Notes: a model not told the origin generated them from the sequence alone. Positions 36,248 to 44,099 are shown, numbered from the stretch's first letter. The stretch is DNA of 64,000 nt from Alkalihalobacillus sp. AL-G (GCF_030643805.1 NZ_CP094656.1:3596001-3660000); one strand, 5' to 3'. Translations and numbers: made by a program.

Positions 36248-36598
36248 CTATTTCCTTTTATCCAAGAACATACCGTCCGCCCTTGCAGATTGATATGGAT
36301 TAGAGTATTTGGTATTGTTTGTTTTTTTCATCTTAATTTGTTGGACCTGTGTCTTGATCCGGGTCATTTGTTGATCCAAATATGGTTGGATCGACTCATT
36401 GATTTGCACGAGTTGCTGACCTATTTCCATTTCGTCTTTAGAGTAGTCACCTGTGAGCTGTTCGATAAGCTTTTGACGTGTTTCTAAGTGCCGACCCAGC
36501 TCTTCTAGATACTCATCAGGCGACTCATCCGGCAAACCATTTTTCACATGGTCATAAAGTTCCTCCGTTTGCTTTAACAATGCTTGCACGGAACTCAT
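36248..36598 (-). CDS. fliT: Flagellar chaperone FliT
   Basis: A 116-residue helical protein in the FliT position, the export chaperone for the filament cap FliD. It is rich in amphipathic helix (VQALLKQTEELYDHVKNGL, LGRHLETRQKLIEQL, LVQINESIQPYLDQQM) and ends in a lysine-rich tail. ATG at 36596-36598 overlaps the fliS stop (TAATG). FliT sequences diverge widely, so the call rests mainly on size, helix pattern and position. Confidence 0.8.
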   Translation of the reverse strand: MSSVQALLKQTEELYDHVKNGLPDESPDEYLEELGRHLETRQKLIEQLTGDYSKDEMEIGQQLVQINESIQPYLDQQMTRIKTQVQQIKMKKTNNTKYSNPYQSARADGMFLDKRK

Positions 36599-36999
36599 TA
36601 GGCCTGGCCACCTGCTCCATAGTTTGCTTTTCGGTTCATTTGGATTACCTGTTTCCATGTATCGCGAAACTCAATGGTTAACCCCTCGACCTCTTCAATA
36701 ATCGAAATATCACTTTTTATATTTGCTTCTACTAGGCGACGGTTCATGTAATCATACATTTGCAGCATCTGTTCTCCAACGGCTACTTCGGTATTCAATG
36801 TGACCATCAATTCTTGGATGATTTTTTGCGCCTTGATCAGGTTAGTGTTCTTATCTTCGGTCTTGTTATCCTGAATTGCCGTTTTCGCTTGTTTTAAAAA
36901 TTTCAAACAACCGTTATAGAGCATTAGAGTTAGTTCACCAGGCGAGGCTGTTCCTACACTATTTTGTTGATACGCTTTGTATGGATTGTTTAGAGACAT
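36598..36999 (-). CDS. fliS: Flagellin export chaperone FliS
   Basis: FliS binds the flagellin C-terminus and prevents early polymerisation in the cytoplasm. The 133-residue product has the family N-terminus NPYKAYQQNSVGTASPGELT, then LMLYNGCLKFLKQAKTAI and IIQELMVTLNTEVAVGEQML. It lies 43 nt after fliD and is translationally coupled to fliT. The FliW-CsrA control of flagellin depends on FliS-assisted Hag secretion in B. subtilis. Confidence 0.96.
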   Translation of the reverse strand: MSLNNPYKAYQQNSVGTASPGELTLMLYNGCLKFLKQAKTAIQDNKTEDKNTNLIKAQKIIQELMVTLNTEVAVGEQMLQMYDYMNRRLVEANIKSDISIIEEVEGLTIEFRDTWKQVIQMNRKANYGAGGQA

Positions 37000-37041
37000 C
37001 TTCGTTTAAACAACTCCCTGTAAAGTAGTTGCGGCATTCCT

Positions 37042-38640
37042 TTAACCGCCGAATTGTTTCATTAAATACATTGATTGCTGGTTCATACGGTTAATCGCTT
37101 TTTCCATTGCGGTGAATTGTCGCCAATAGCGATCTTCAATGTCAGTTAGACGCCGCTCAAAAGTGTAAATTTCGTCCTCAATTTCCTCAATGTTTCGACC
37201 CATCGTAAATTGTTCGTTTGTTTCTAAAGAGTTGCCTGCTTTCGCTTCAATTTTACCCATCGTTTCAGAAATGGAATCCCGCAGCCGACGCGCAATTCCT
37301 TTTTCCGCGTCTGTTGTTCCATCACTCATGAACAATTCATATACTGCATCAGGATCTGCCTCAATTGCTTCCCTTAGCTTACTTTCATTGATTATAAGCT
37401 TCCCGCGGTCTTTATAATTACTTGAAGTTTCAATGCCGATTTCCGCTAACTGGTTGAAATCAGGAGAAACGGTCGTACTATTGACTGGTGAATAAAGATC
37501 CATACGCATTGAATTCAAGCCACCGGAAAGAATCGGATCACTTCTCAGCATTCCGCTCATTGCTTTTTCTTCCCACAGTTCGATTTCATTATCACTCAGA
37601 TCTTCACGCTGTTTATCTGTTAAAGGAGGGAAGTCACGATAGCGCTCTTCACTTAGCTCACCATTAACCTTATCAATTGTTTCATTATATTTATCCACAA
37701 ATTGCACGATTGAATCCAAAATCGTGTCTGAATCCTGAGTAACAGAAATGTTTGCCGAACCTATCCCATTTAACGTATACGAAACATCATTGATCTCAAA
37801 CGTGTTCGTCTTACGGCTCGTGGCGAATCCGTTGTATTCAAACTGAGCATCGAGACCGGCTGTTTTGATTGCTCCATCCGTTCCATCTATAGTGCCGCTC
37901 AGGTTTGTATCTCCTAACTCATAACCTGCCGACGCGTTTGAAAAACCAAGTGCACTGAAAAAATCAGCTGTAGTGGTCGCATCTGCAGTCCCATCATTTG
38001 TAATCGAAAGCTTTGCACCGCTTCCGGTATCCTTCATGGTCAATACGACTTTGTTCGTTTCAGAATCGTAGAACGCTGATACCCCGAGATCCGTGTGGGA
38101 ATTGATTTTCGACATCACGTCTTTAATGGAATCTGTTGTAGGATCAACCGCGATTGTGATATCACTCGCTTGTGACTCCCCTGGTTTTATGACGCTTAAT
38201 TTCAGGTTAAAACCAGTCGTAAACGCTTGACCGCCACTAAACGTGACCTGGTCTAGATTCGTATCTCCATCAACTGCATTACCATTATTATCGGTTACTG
38301 CTGTTTCTGAATTGTACATTGCAGCCTTTGCAAGCTGTGTTACATTGATTGTTGTTGTCGTATTCGTTGCGGTACTGCCAGCGGTCGCGGTTACAGCAGC
38401 TTCATTGGAGCTGGTTACCGATTTCGTTAAATACGTGCTTTGACGGAAGATTCCATCAAAGATTGAATTATCAAGATCCCGGAGCAGCATATTCATTTCA
38501 CGATAATCATCACGTTTCCAAACTAAACGTTGCATTTCTTGTTCCATTTTATCAAGCGGAATACGTTCTGCTTTCATCAGGTCACTGACAAGTTTATCAA
38601 TATCCATCCCGCTCGCAAGTCCACCAATTCGCATTTCCAT
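37042..38640 (-). CDS. fliD: Flagellar filament capping protein FliD (HAP2)
   Basis: FliD forms the cap under which flagellin subunits fold. The 532-residue protein has the N-terminal IGGLASGMDIDKLVSDLMKA and variable middle domains. The C-terminal coiled coil (AKAGNSLETNEQFTMGRNIE, then RLTDIEDRYWRQFTAMEKAI) is typical of FliD_C. ATG at 38638-38640 was chosen because AGAGGTG lies 6 nt upstream. It follows flaG by 11 nt and is expressed from the flaG promoter. Confidence 0.96.
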   Translation of the reverse strand: MEMRIGGLASGMDIDKLVSDLMKAERIPLDKMEQEMQRLVWKRDDYREMNMLLRDLDNSIFDGIFRQSTYLTKSVTSSNEAAVTATAGSTATNTTTTINVTQLAKAAMYNSETAVTDNNGNAVDGDTNLDQVTFSGGQAFTTGFNLKLSVIKPGESQASDITIAVDPTTDSIKDVMSKINSHTDLGVSAFYDSETNKVVLTMKDTGSGAKLSITNDGTADATTTADFFSALGFSNASAGYELGDTNLSGTIDGTDGAIKTAGLDAQFEYNGFATSRKTNTFEINDVSYTLNGIGSANISVTQDSDTILDSIVQFVDKYNETIDKVNGELSEERYRDFPPLTDKQREDLSDNEIELWEEKAMSGMLRSDPILSGGLNSMRMDLYSPVNSTTVSPDFNQLAEIGIETSSNYKDRGKLIINESKLREAIEADPDAVYELFMSDGTTDAEKGIARRLRDSISETMGKIEAKAGNSLETNEQFTMGRNIEEIEDEIYTFERRLTDIEDRYWRQFTAMEKAINRMNQQSMYLMKQFGG

Positions 38641-38651
38641 TCCAATCACCT

Positions 38652-39002
38652 CTATATCTTTTCGTCTACAACAATCCCGATCAATTCTGCCATCGCCGCA
38701 TACATATCTAAAAACTTTTTATTTGGAATTTCTCGAATGACTTCCTTCGTCTGGTCATCAACAATTTGTACATAATACCGATTTAACTTCTCATGGAGCT
38801 TATAATTCAAGGATGTATTCATAGGTATCAGGAATTCATTTAATGTCTTCACCTTGTTGAGCAGTTCTTCCTTCGTAACTGGTTTTTCTGCATTCTGTTC
38901 AAGATTCTTATTACCTTGGAGAACTTCGACTTTTGAAGATTCAACCTTTCTACTCTCAACAACAGATACTGATGATGAAGATCCAACCTTTCCTACATTC
39001 AT
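38652..39002 (-). CDS. flaG: FlaG family flagellar protein (YvyC)
   Basis: A 116-residue protein with a low-complexity N-terminus rich in Ser and Val. The conserved FlaG domain follows (about 60-116: FLIPMNTSLNYKLHEKLNRY, YVQIVDDQTKEVIREIPNKK). FlaG proteins influence filament length, by an unclear mechanism. It is the first gene of flaG-fliD-fliS-fliT. GGAGGAG lies 6 nt upstream of the ATG. Confidence 0.92.
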   Translation of the reverse strand: MNVGKVGSSSSVSVVESRKVESSKVEVLQGNKNLEQNAEKPVTKEELLNKVKTLNEFLIPMNTSLNYKLHEKLNRYYVQIVDDQTKEVIREIPNKKFLDMYAAMAELIGIVVDEKI

Positions 39003-39038
39003 ACCTGCTCCTCCTACACTTTAAATTGTCTATACCTT

Positions 39039-39064
39039 TTATCGGTTGAACCGAAAATGTTTTA
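39039..39064 (-). promoter_or_regulatory. Probable sigma-D promoter of flaG-fliDST
   Basis: On the minus strand TAAA (39061-39064) and ACCGATAA (39039-39046) are 14 nt apart, close to the sigma-D consensus TAAA-N15-GCCGATAT. Confidence 0.55.
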
Positions 39065-39073
39065 AATGAAAAG

Positions 39074-39106
39074 ACAAAAAAAGACGGACTTTTCCAAAAG
39101 CCGCCT
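39074..39106 (-). terminator. Minus-strand terminator upstream of flaG
   Basis: GGCGGCTTTT and AAAAGTCCGTC pair on the minus strand and are followed by TTTTTTTGTC. No minus-strand gene precedes it until csrA at 42.7 kb. It may be the old hag-side terminator from before the hag block lay on the plus strand. Confidence 0.65.
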
Positions 39107-39130
39107 TAATAATTTATTTTCTACATATAT

Positions 39131-39183
39131 AGGAAGTTCGACTGAATTCACCATATCCTGTGATAACGTCGAACTGACTAACG
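39131..39183 (+). repeat. Hairpin repeat shared with the 6.7-kb MITE
   Basis: GAAGTTCGACT, then ATCCTGTGA, then AACGTCGAACTGACT match the interior of the element at 6708-6760. GTTCGAC/GTCGAAC form a stem. The GTTCAAAAAG ends are absent. Confidence 0.6.
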
Positions 39184-39261
39184 TCCTAATAGCTTAATGC
39201 TTTTTTGGTGTCTTCATAAACAAAACAGTGTTTTATTTTTTTATTTTTTAAATCAAAGGTA

Positions 39262-39288
39262 TAAAACATTTGTTATTTTAGCCGATAT
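39262..39288 (+). promoter_or_regulatory. Consensus sigma-D promoter for the second csrA and hag
   Basis: TAAA at 39262-39265, a 15-nt spacer and GCCGATAT at 39281-39288 give a perfect match to the B. subtilis sigma-D (FliA-type) consensus. It lies 31 nt before the start of the small csrA-like gene. Confidence 0.92.
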
Positions 39289-39318
39289 AAAATTTGAATC
39301 ATCAAGGAGGATGGTTTA

Positions 39319-39480
39319 ATGGCTCTAGTGATAGGCAGAAAACCCGGGGAATCTATCATCATCGACGGAAACATAAAGATCACTGTCATTAAGACAGAGG
39401 ATAGTATGTTACGTCTAAAGATCGATGCACCAAAGAATGTTCCAATCGTCAGAGAGGAACTCACTAAGAAAGAACATTAG
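39319..39480 (+). CDS. Second, short CsrA-family protein (53 aa)
   Basis: The product begins MALVIGRKPGESIIIDGNIK and continues ITVIKTEDSMLRLKIDAPKN, then VPIVREELTKKEH. It matches CsrA along its whole core: the N-terminal strand with RKPGESI, the IDAPK turn, and VREE, whose Arg45 corresponds to the RNA-contacting Arg44. It lacks the 20-residue C-terminal tail of the canonical CsrA encoded at 42704-42937, a region tied to FliW binding. AAGGAGG lies 8 nt upstream of ATG 39319. It is transcribed with hag (49 nt downstream) from the sigma-D promoter. Likely role: an RNA-binding regulator of hag or another flagellar mRNA, inferred only. Confidence 0.88.
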   Translation: MALVIGRKPGESIIIDGNIKITVIKTEDSMLRLKIDAPKNVPIVREELTKKEH

Positions 39481-39519
39481 AAACATACGGACGTGTTTCT
39501 AAAAAACATAACATGGAGG
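39481..39519 (+). promoter_or_regulatory. hag leader: hairpin-displayed GGA and GGAGG, probable CsrA target
   Basis: AAACAT (39481-39486) and GTGTTT (39493-39498) pair and present ACGGAC in the loop. The hag Shine-Dalgarno GGAGG is at 39515-39519, 10 nt before the ATG. A loop GGA plus an SD-embedded GGA is the dual-site layout by which CsrA represses hag in B. subtilis. Confidence 0.65.
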
Positions 39520-39529
39520 TAATTTAAAA

Positions 39530-40342
39530 ATGAGAATTAATCACAACATTGCAGCACTTAATACGTATCGTCAATTAACAACGAACAATGCCGCGTCTTC
39601 CGAATCATTAGAAAAGCTGTCTTCTGGACTAAGAATTAACCGTGCTGGAGATGACGCAGCCGGATTAGCAATCTCCGAAAAAATGCGAGGACAAATTCGT
39701 GGACTTGAGCAAGCAACTCGTAATGCTCAGGACGGAATCTCACTTATCCAGACATCTGAAGGTGCCCTTAACGAAACACACAGCATCCTTCAACGTATGC
39801 GTGAACTTGCAGTACAATCTGCCAACGATACAAATACGGCAGATGATCGTGCAGAACTTCAAAAGGAAGTTGCATCTCTTACAGCAGAAATTACTCGAAT
39901 CGGTTCAGATACTGAGTTCAACACACAAAAATTACTTGATGGTTCATTTTCTAGTAAAGTAATTCAAATCGGTGCAAATACTGGTCAAACGTTGAACATT
40001 TCTATCAATACAATGACAGCTGGAGGATTAGGAGTTTCAGGACTTTCTATCTCCTCTCAATCAGGTGCAAACGCTGCGATTGCAACAATTGATTCAGCAA
40101 TTGCGTCAGTATCCTCTGAACGTTCTAGCCTAGGTGCTATCCAGAACCGTTTAGAGCATACAATCAATAACCTTGGAACTTCAGCTGAAAACTTGACTGC
40201 TGCGGAATCTCGTATCCGTGACGTTGATATGGCGAAGGAAATGATGTCATTCACGAAGAACAACATCCTTACACAAGCTGCCCAAGCTATGCTTGCGCAA
40301 GCTAACCAACAGCCTCAAGGCGTTCTTCAACTACTTCGTTAA
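39530..40342 (+). CDS. hag: Flagellin
   Basis: The filament subunit, 270 residues. The N-terminal D0/D1 region is [20 protein letters not shown] and [21 protein letters not shown] short variable centre (about 165-200) is rich in Ser and Gly. The C-terminal D1/D0 region has [20 protein letters not shown] and ends [10 protein letters not shown]. It lacks a large D2/D3 domain. Unlike its neighbours fliD and csrA, it is on the plus strand. The downstream Maf-type gene suggests the surface Ser/Thr residues are glycosylated. A terminator hairpin follows. Confidence 0.98.
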   Translation: MRINHNIAALNTYRQLTTNNAASSESLEKLSSGLRINRAGDDAAGLAISEKMRGQIRGLEQATRNAQDGISLIQTSEGALNETHSILQRMRELAVQSANDTNTADDRAELQKEVASLTAEITRIGSDTEFNTQKLLDGSFSSKVIQIGANTGQTLNISINTMTAGGLGVSGLSISSQSGANAAIATIDSAIASVSSERSSLGAIQNRLEHTINNLGTSAENLTAAESRIRDVDMAKEMMSFTKNNILTQAAQAMLAQANQQPQGVLQLLR

Positions 40343-40376
40343 GACTAATTAAGCTTAATCGAATATATTGTATAAT

Positions 40377-40411
40377 AAAGATAGCCAATTTTTATTGGCT
40401 ATCTTTGCTTT
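40377..40411 (+). terminator. hag terminator (probably partial)
   Basis: AAAGATAGCCAAT pairs with ATTGGCTATCTTT, followed by GCTTTCT. The weak T tract could allow some read-through into the unknown gene and maf. Confidence 0.7.
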
Positions 40412-40438
40412 CTATCTCTATGATTGGAGGAAAAACTT

Positions 40439-40963
40439 GTGATACATTTAGGTACATATTCATTTAAAAAACTTCCGTCTCTAGAAAAGAACCTTCAAAC
40501 TGTCCAGCAGCATCTAACCGATAATAAATTGATTATAGTTGATGCTGAGGGAATACCACTTCCGGATTCAACGATTACCTCAAGGATTAATGATGAAGAG
40601 ACGAGCACTTTCAAAGTTAAGAGTACATTAATCATTGAACAAGAAACACTCTTAGAGGCTATTGAATACATCGATAATATAGAGCCTCAGATCGAAGTAT
40701 TACATAACTCTGATCAAGATATGATTATCAATGGTTTTGTTAACGCCATGGAATCATTGGTTTATTTAGATAAATTGGTTTCACATTTTAATATTGACAT
40801 TTCGATTGATTATAACCTGGAGAACGCCTCACAGAAAGCTTTAAAACAAGTTGAAGATGGTAACGTAGATTATCTTCTAGATCTGTTAGAATTTTCATTT
40901 ACTCCATTATTAGGGGAAATGAAAACAAAATTTCAAGAGAGGATCGTTCCTAATGGACTATGA
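40439..40963 (+). CDS. Unknown protein between hag and maf (174 aa)
   Basis: A cytosolic protein without signal peptide or membrane segment. It begins MIHLGTYSFKKLPSLEKNLQ, is mixed alpha/beta at the N-terminus (about 1-70) and mainly acidic helix after that (LLEAIEYIDNIEPQIEVLHN, DMIINGFVNAMESLVYLDKL). GTG at 40439 has GGAGG 8 nt upstream; the earlier in-frame TTG at 40424 overlaps that site. It overlaps the Maf gene by 11 nt, so translation is likely coupled and a role in flagellin glycosylation is a fair inference. I do not recognise a family. Confidence 0.75.
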   Translation: MIHLGTYSFKKLPSLEKNLQTVQQHLTDNKLIIVDAEGIPLPDSTITSRINDEETSTFKVKSTLIIEQETLLEAIEYIDNIEPQIEVLHNSDQDMIINGFVNAMESLVYLDKLVSHFNIDISIDYNLENASQKALKQVEDGNVDYLLDLLEFSFTPLLGEMKTKFQERIVPNGL

Positions 40964-42674
40964 AATCGTTACACAAACAGCGGACACAGGGGAAATCGTG
41001 TACTCCTATAAAGATTCAACCAAAAAGGTTCCGTTGAATTCCTTGTATTCACCCTCATTAGAAGCGAACCGATTCATCAAAAAATTAGATAAGAATAACC
41101 GAAAAGTGTACATATTTATCGGAATAGGCAATTCTACCCTGATTAAAAACATAATTAAGAACACGAGATCCTATATTCACTTATATATCATTGAACCATT
41201 TGAACAAGTTCTTGCAGATTCTGAATTTATTGATTTAGTTAAAACCAGCCGAAATGTCACATTCGAGTATTATAAAAATTGGTTTATGCTCGATTTTATG
41301 ACTTTCATAGAAAAGTTCAATAGCACTGATACTGAAATCATTATTCATCCTCATTATGAAAAAACAAAAACGGGTCATCTAAAAGAGATTATTAACAAAC
41401 TCAATCAAGGAATTAAATTAGTAACAATCAATAATAATACCGAGAGAAGATTTCGAAAAGATTGGATCCTAGAGCCATTATTGAATCTACAATATACGAT
41501 GGGAGCACACTCTATCAAAGAGCTTAAAGATAAATATAGAGGAAAAAGTGCTATACTGGCTGCTTCTGGCCCATCACTAAAAGAGAATATGACCTTCCTT
41601 AAGGAAGCCCAGAATTCAGCATATATATTCGCAGCTGGATCTGCTGTAAACGGATTAACGAACAATGGCATTATTCCTGATTTTGTTACAAGCTTTGACT
41701 CAGGAGATATCAATTATGACACTCACTTTAAGGAAAGTAACTATAAAGGCCCTTTGATTGCGGGTAGTGTGATTAACTCAAATATATTGAAGCATCATGA
41801 AGGACCTATTATTTATGCCCAACTTACACTTGATGACATTACAAGAAGAGTCATTAAAGATAAATATTCTTTTCCACCAGTACCCTCAGTAGCCGTTTTC
41901 ACCCTTCAAATAATGCAATTTCTGGGATTCAGCAAAATTTATTTAGTAGGCCAAGACCTTGCCTATATAAACGGAAAATATTATGCCCAGGGCGTTAATG
42001 AAACAGATGCAAGTAAAAAAGTGAATGCTGATATTACTGTAAAAAGCAATAATGGGGGCATGGTGGATACAAGCTATTCCCTTTACTCATTTTTAGAGAG
42101 TTTTGAATTTCTGATCAACCATATTGATCAAAACGAAATGACGATTTATAACACATCTAGGAATGGGGCATACATTAAAGGCACTACCTTCGTAGAACCT
42201 AATTCTATTAACATTAGTGATGAACTAGGTATAAAAGATATTGCCCTCGATCTAAAGGCAGCTCAAGCATCTGAGGCAGGGATTAACGAGGGATTGAAAA
42301 TCATTGATGAATTGGAAGAGTTTTCGGAAACATTGCACGATGCAAATAAAAGCCTTTCACGATTGAACCCTAAGGCTGTTTCAATTACAGATATTAAAAA
42401 AGTCTCGAAAATCTTTTCCACATTAAGGAATCACACAATTTTCGAGGATATCATTACACAACGAATGTCTTCAATTGTGCAACGTATTCGTAATTTATTT
42501 TTGTATAAATTAGACGACAATCAAACTACAAATGACGATCGAATCATGATGGTAGAAGAAATCCAAAGACTCGTAACCTCTTCAGAAAAATTCATTGAAT
42601 CTCTTCTTAATGATAATAGGGTTATAAAATATAAGGCTCAATATAAAGATAAACAAAACGCTAACCCAGTTTGA
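40953..42674 (+). CDS. Motility-associated factor (Maf) glycosyltransferase
   Basis: Maf proteins transfer nonulosonic acids (pseudaminic or legionaminic acid) or similar sugars to flagellin. The 573-residue product has an N-terminal domain (about 1-190) and a central MAF_flag10/DUF115 domain. Conserved motifs there are GKSAILAASGPSLKENM near 200, GIIPDFVTSFDSGD near 238 and FLGFSKIYLVGQDLAYINGK near 330. A helical C-terminal domain runs from about 420 to 560. It sits directly after hag and the unknown gene. No nonulosonic-acid synthesis genes are in this window, so the donor is unknown. Confidence 0.92.
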   Translation: MDYEIVTQTADTGEIVYSYKDSTKKVPLNSLYSPSLEANRFIKKLDKNNRKVYIFIGIGNSTLIKNIIKNTRSYIHLYIIEPFEQVLADSEFIDLVKTSRNVTFEYYKNWFMLDFMTFIEKFNSTDTEIIIHPHYEKTKTGHLKEIINKLNQGIKLVTINNNTERRFRKDWILEPLLNLQYTMGAHSIKELKDKYRGKSAILAASGPSLKENMTFLKEAQNSAYIFAAGSAVNGLTNNGIIPDFVTSFDSGDINYDTHFKESNYKGPLIAGSVINSNILKHHEGPIIYAQLTLDDITRRVIKDKYSFPPVPSVAVFTLQIMQFLGFSKIYLVGQDLAYINGKYYAQGVNETDASKKVNADITVKSNNGGMVDTSYSLYSFLESFEFLINHIDQNEMTIYNTSRNGAYIKGTTFVEPNSINISDELGIKDIALDLKAAQASEAGINEGLKIIDELEEFSETLHDANKSLSRLNPKAVSITDIKKVSKIFSTLRNHTIFEDIITQRMSSIVQRIRNLFLYKLDDNQTTNDDRIMMVEEIQRLVTSSEKFIESLLNDNRVIKYKAQYKDKQNANPV

Positions 42675-42699
42675 ATTACCAAGCTGGGTTAAATTTTTT
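42663..42699 (+). terminator. maf terminator
   Basis: AACCCAG and CTGGGTT pair across the maf stop codon, followed by AAATTTTTTG. It separates the plus-strand block from the convergent csrA. Confidence 0.75.
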
Positions 42700-42703
42700 G
42701 CAT

Positions 42704-42937
42704 TTATTTGTTATCTCTCATATCCTTCAATAACTTCTGAAGAAGGTCTGAACTTGTCGAGGCGGCATTATTATTTTCGTCTTGGATTGACAGGTATACT
42801 TCTTTTCTATGTATATCGATTTCTTTCGGGGCATTGATTCCAAGCTTGATTTGGTCACCATCAATCCCTAGTACCATAATCTCTATATCTTCCCCGATTT
42901 GGATGGATTGGTTCGGCTTCCGCGTTAAGACAAGCAT
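42704..42937 (-). CDS. csrA: Carbon storage regulator CsrA (canonical)
   Basis: This RNA-binding dimer represses hag translation by covering its Shine-Dalgarno. The 77-residue product starts [20 protein letters not shown] and includes [20 protein letters not shown] (Arg44 present) and a 20-residue helical tail ([18 protein letters not shown]). It begins immediately after the fliW stop (TAAATG), so its synthesis is coupled to its antagonist FliW. It is the last gene of the yvyF-flgM-flgN-flgKL-yviE-fliW-csrA operon. Confidence 0.96.
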   Translation of the reverse strand: MLVLTRKPNQSIQIGEDIEIMVLGIDGDQIKLGINAPKEIDIHRKEVYLSIQDENNNAASTSSDLLQKLLKDMRDNK

Positions 42938-43393
42938 TTATTTTTCCCCCTTTGTAGAGGTTAAAGGCTGTTGTTGAATCAGCAAGTGCTTTGTCTCATA
43001 TGCGTCATCATTTAAAACGAGCTGTTTTCCTAGATTAGCCTCGGCATTAATGATTAAAGGCGCTTTTAAGTTTGCTGTTGTTTTCTCAAATGGATCCTGA
43101 ACCGTCAAGATGACATACGTCAACACGTTTTGTTCTTTTTCAATTTTTAACTGCCTACGAATCGGATTAGGGATGTTAAATTCATAGTCTTTGAAAAATA
43201 AAAACGGAGTCGTGATTACAAACGCGAGGTCTGATGTTTCAACAGATTGTAAGATATTAAACAGGGAGTCCTCTCCGAACGGCAATATTGCGAATTTCCT
43301 TTCACCTGCAAAGCCTGGGAGCCCCTGGTCAATCGTAATTATATCGTTGTCTCTTAAATCAATGGTTCCATGGTATTTCGTTTCAATTTTCAT
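42938..43393 (-). CDS. fliW: Flagellar assembly factor FliW
   Basis: FliW binds either Hag or CsrA; when flagellin is secreted, freed FliW sequesters CsrA and hag translation resumes. The 151-residue protein has the family pattern: TIDQGLPGFAGERKFAILPF, SVETSDLAFVITTPFLFFKD, NIPNPIRRQLKIE and NLKAPLIINAEANLGKQLVL. It lies between yviE and csrA as in B. subtilis. Confidence 0.97.
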   Translation of the reverse strand: MKIETKYHGTIDLRDNDIITIDQGLPGFAGERKFAILPFGEDSLFNILQSVETSDLAFVITTPFLFFKDYEFNIPNPIRRQLKIEKEQNVLTYVILTVQDPFEKTTANLKAPLIINAEANLGKQLVLNDDAYETKHLLIQQQPLTSTKGEK

Positions 43394-43416
43394 ATGTGAT
43401 CACCACTTTTGTTTAG

Positions 43417-43971
43417 TTAGGTTACAAAATCGATCGTGAGCGAGTTTCGTTGTCGTAGAAAGGTTTCAAGGCTGCCGCGTTCATATTCCGAATGTGCTTT
43501 TTTCGGAGTTGCCTCTATAATAGGTTTATTAATCTGCCACTGGATGTTGATGTCTCCCGGCTGATAGTTTATTTTAACGCTGCCAACGGAAGGAATCCAA
43601 CCGATGTTCCATTCAAGCATTCCCCCACCCATATTTTCAACTGCCTGGCTGATGATCGGATTGCCGCTATTTTCGATTTTCATCATTTGATCACCTTGGT
43701 GGGCACGGCGTGCAATTCCAGCGAGCAATTCCTCTCGTCCTCGCCTTGCAAATTCTTCAATGCTCTCTCTCGCATTTTTGAGGTTCATGTCATTCCAAGC
43801 CTGTGTTTGGTCGATATTCAATTTTCCAGCTGTCGAATTGGTCGTCATCTTCGCTTCTGGTTGTCTGATCGTCTGCTCAGCCCGTGGCTGTTCGATCGTT
43901 TGTTTGCCTTCAGTTGTCTTCATCCCGATCAAGGCTGGCTTTGATTGCATTCGAATTTGTGGAAATTGCAC
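43417..43971 (-). CDS. yviE: YviE / DUF6470 family protein
   Basis: A 184-residue protein of unknown function conserved between flgL and fliW. It starts MQFPQIRMQSKPALIGMKT, has EQPRAE/RQPEAK repeats, the core LNIDQTQAWNDMNLKN and IARRAHQGDQMMKIENSGNP, and a beta-rich C-terminus. GTG at 43969-43971 follows GAGGTG at 6-nt spacing, and the resulting N-terminus aligns with B. subtilis YviE, so it was preferred over a TTG seven codons earlier. Confidence 0.9.
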   Translation of the reverse strand: MQFPQIRMQSKPALIGMKTTEGKQTIEQPRAEQTIRQPEAKMTTNSTAGKLNIDQTQAWNDMNLKNARESIEEFARRGREELLAGIARRAHQGDQMMKIENSGNPIISQAVENMGGGMLEWNIGWIPSVGSVKINYQPGDINIQWQINKPIIEATPKKAHSEYERGSLETFLRQRNSLTIDFVT

Positions 43972-44017
43972 GTCACTCACCTCACAACACAATAAAGTTT
44001 TTACGAGTTTGAAAAGG

Positions 44018-44099
44018 AAAAGGCTGACTCCTCATCAGGAATCATTCACCTGAATCACGTCAATTCGGTGTAAACCTGACCCTAAAGAGTCAACCTTTA
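44018..44099 (-). terminator. Long inverted repeat between flgL and yviE
   Basis: AAAGGTTGACTC and GAGTCAGCCTTTT pair on the minus strand with about 55 nt between them, followed by CCTTTTC. It could be a partial terminator that lowers yviE-fliW-csrA relative to flgKL. Confidence 0.5.

Noticed and set aside
39003-42703. Invertible flagellin phase-variation switch
   Set aside because: I looked for long inverted repeats at the edges of the hag block and for a nearby recombinase and found neither, so a programmed inversion is not supported.
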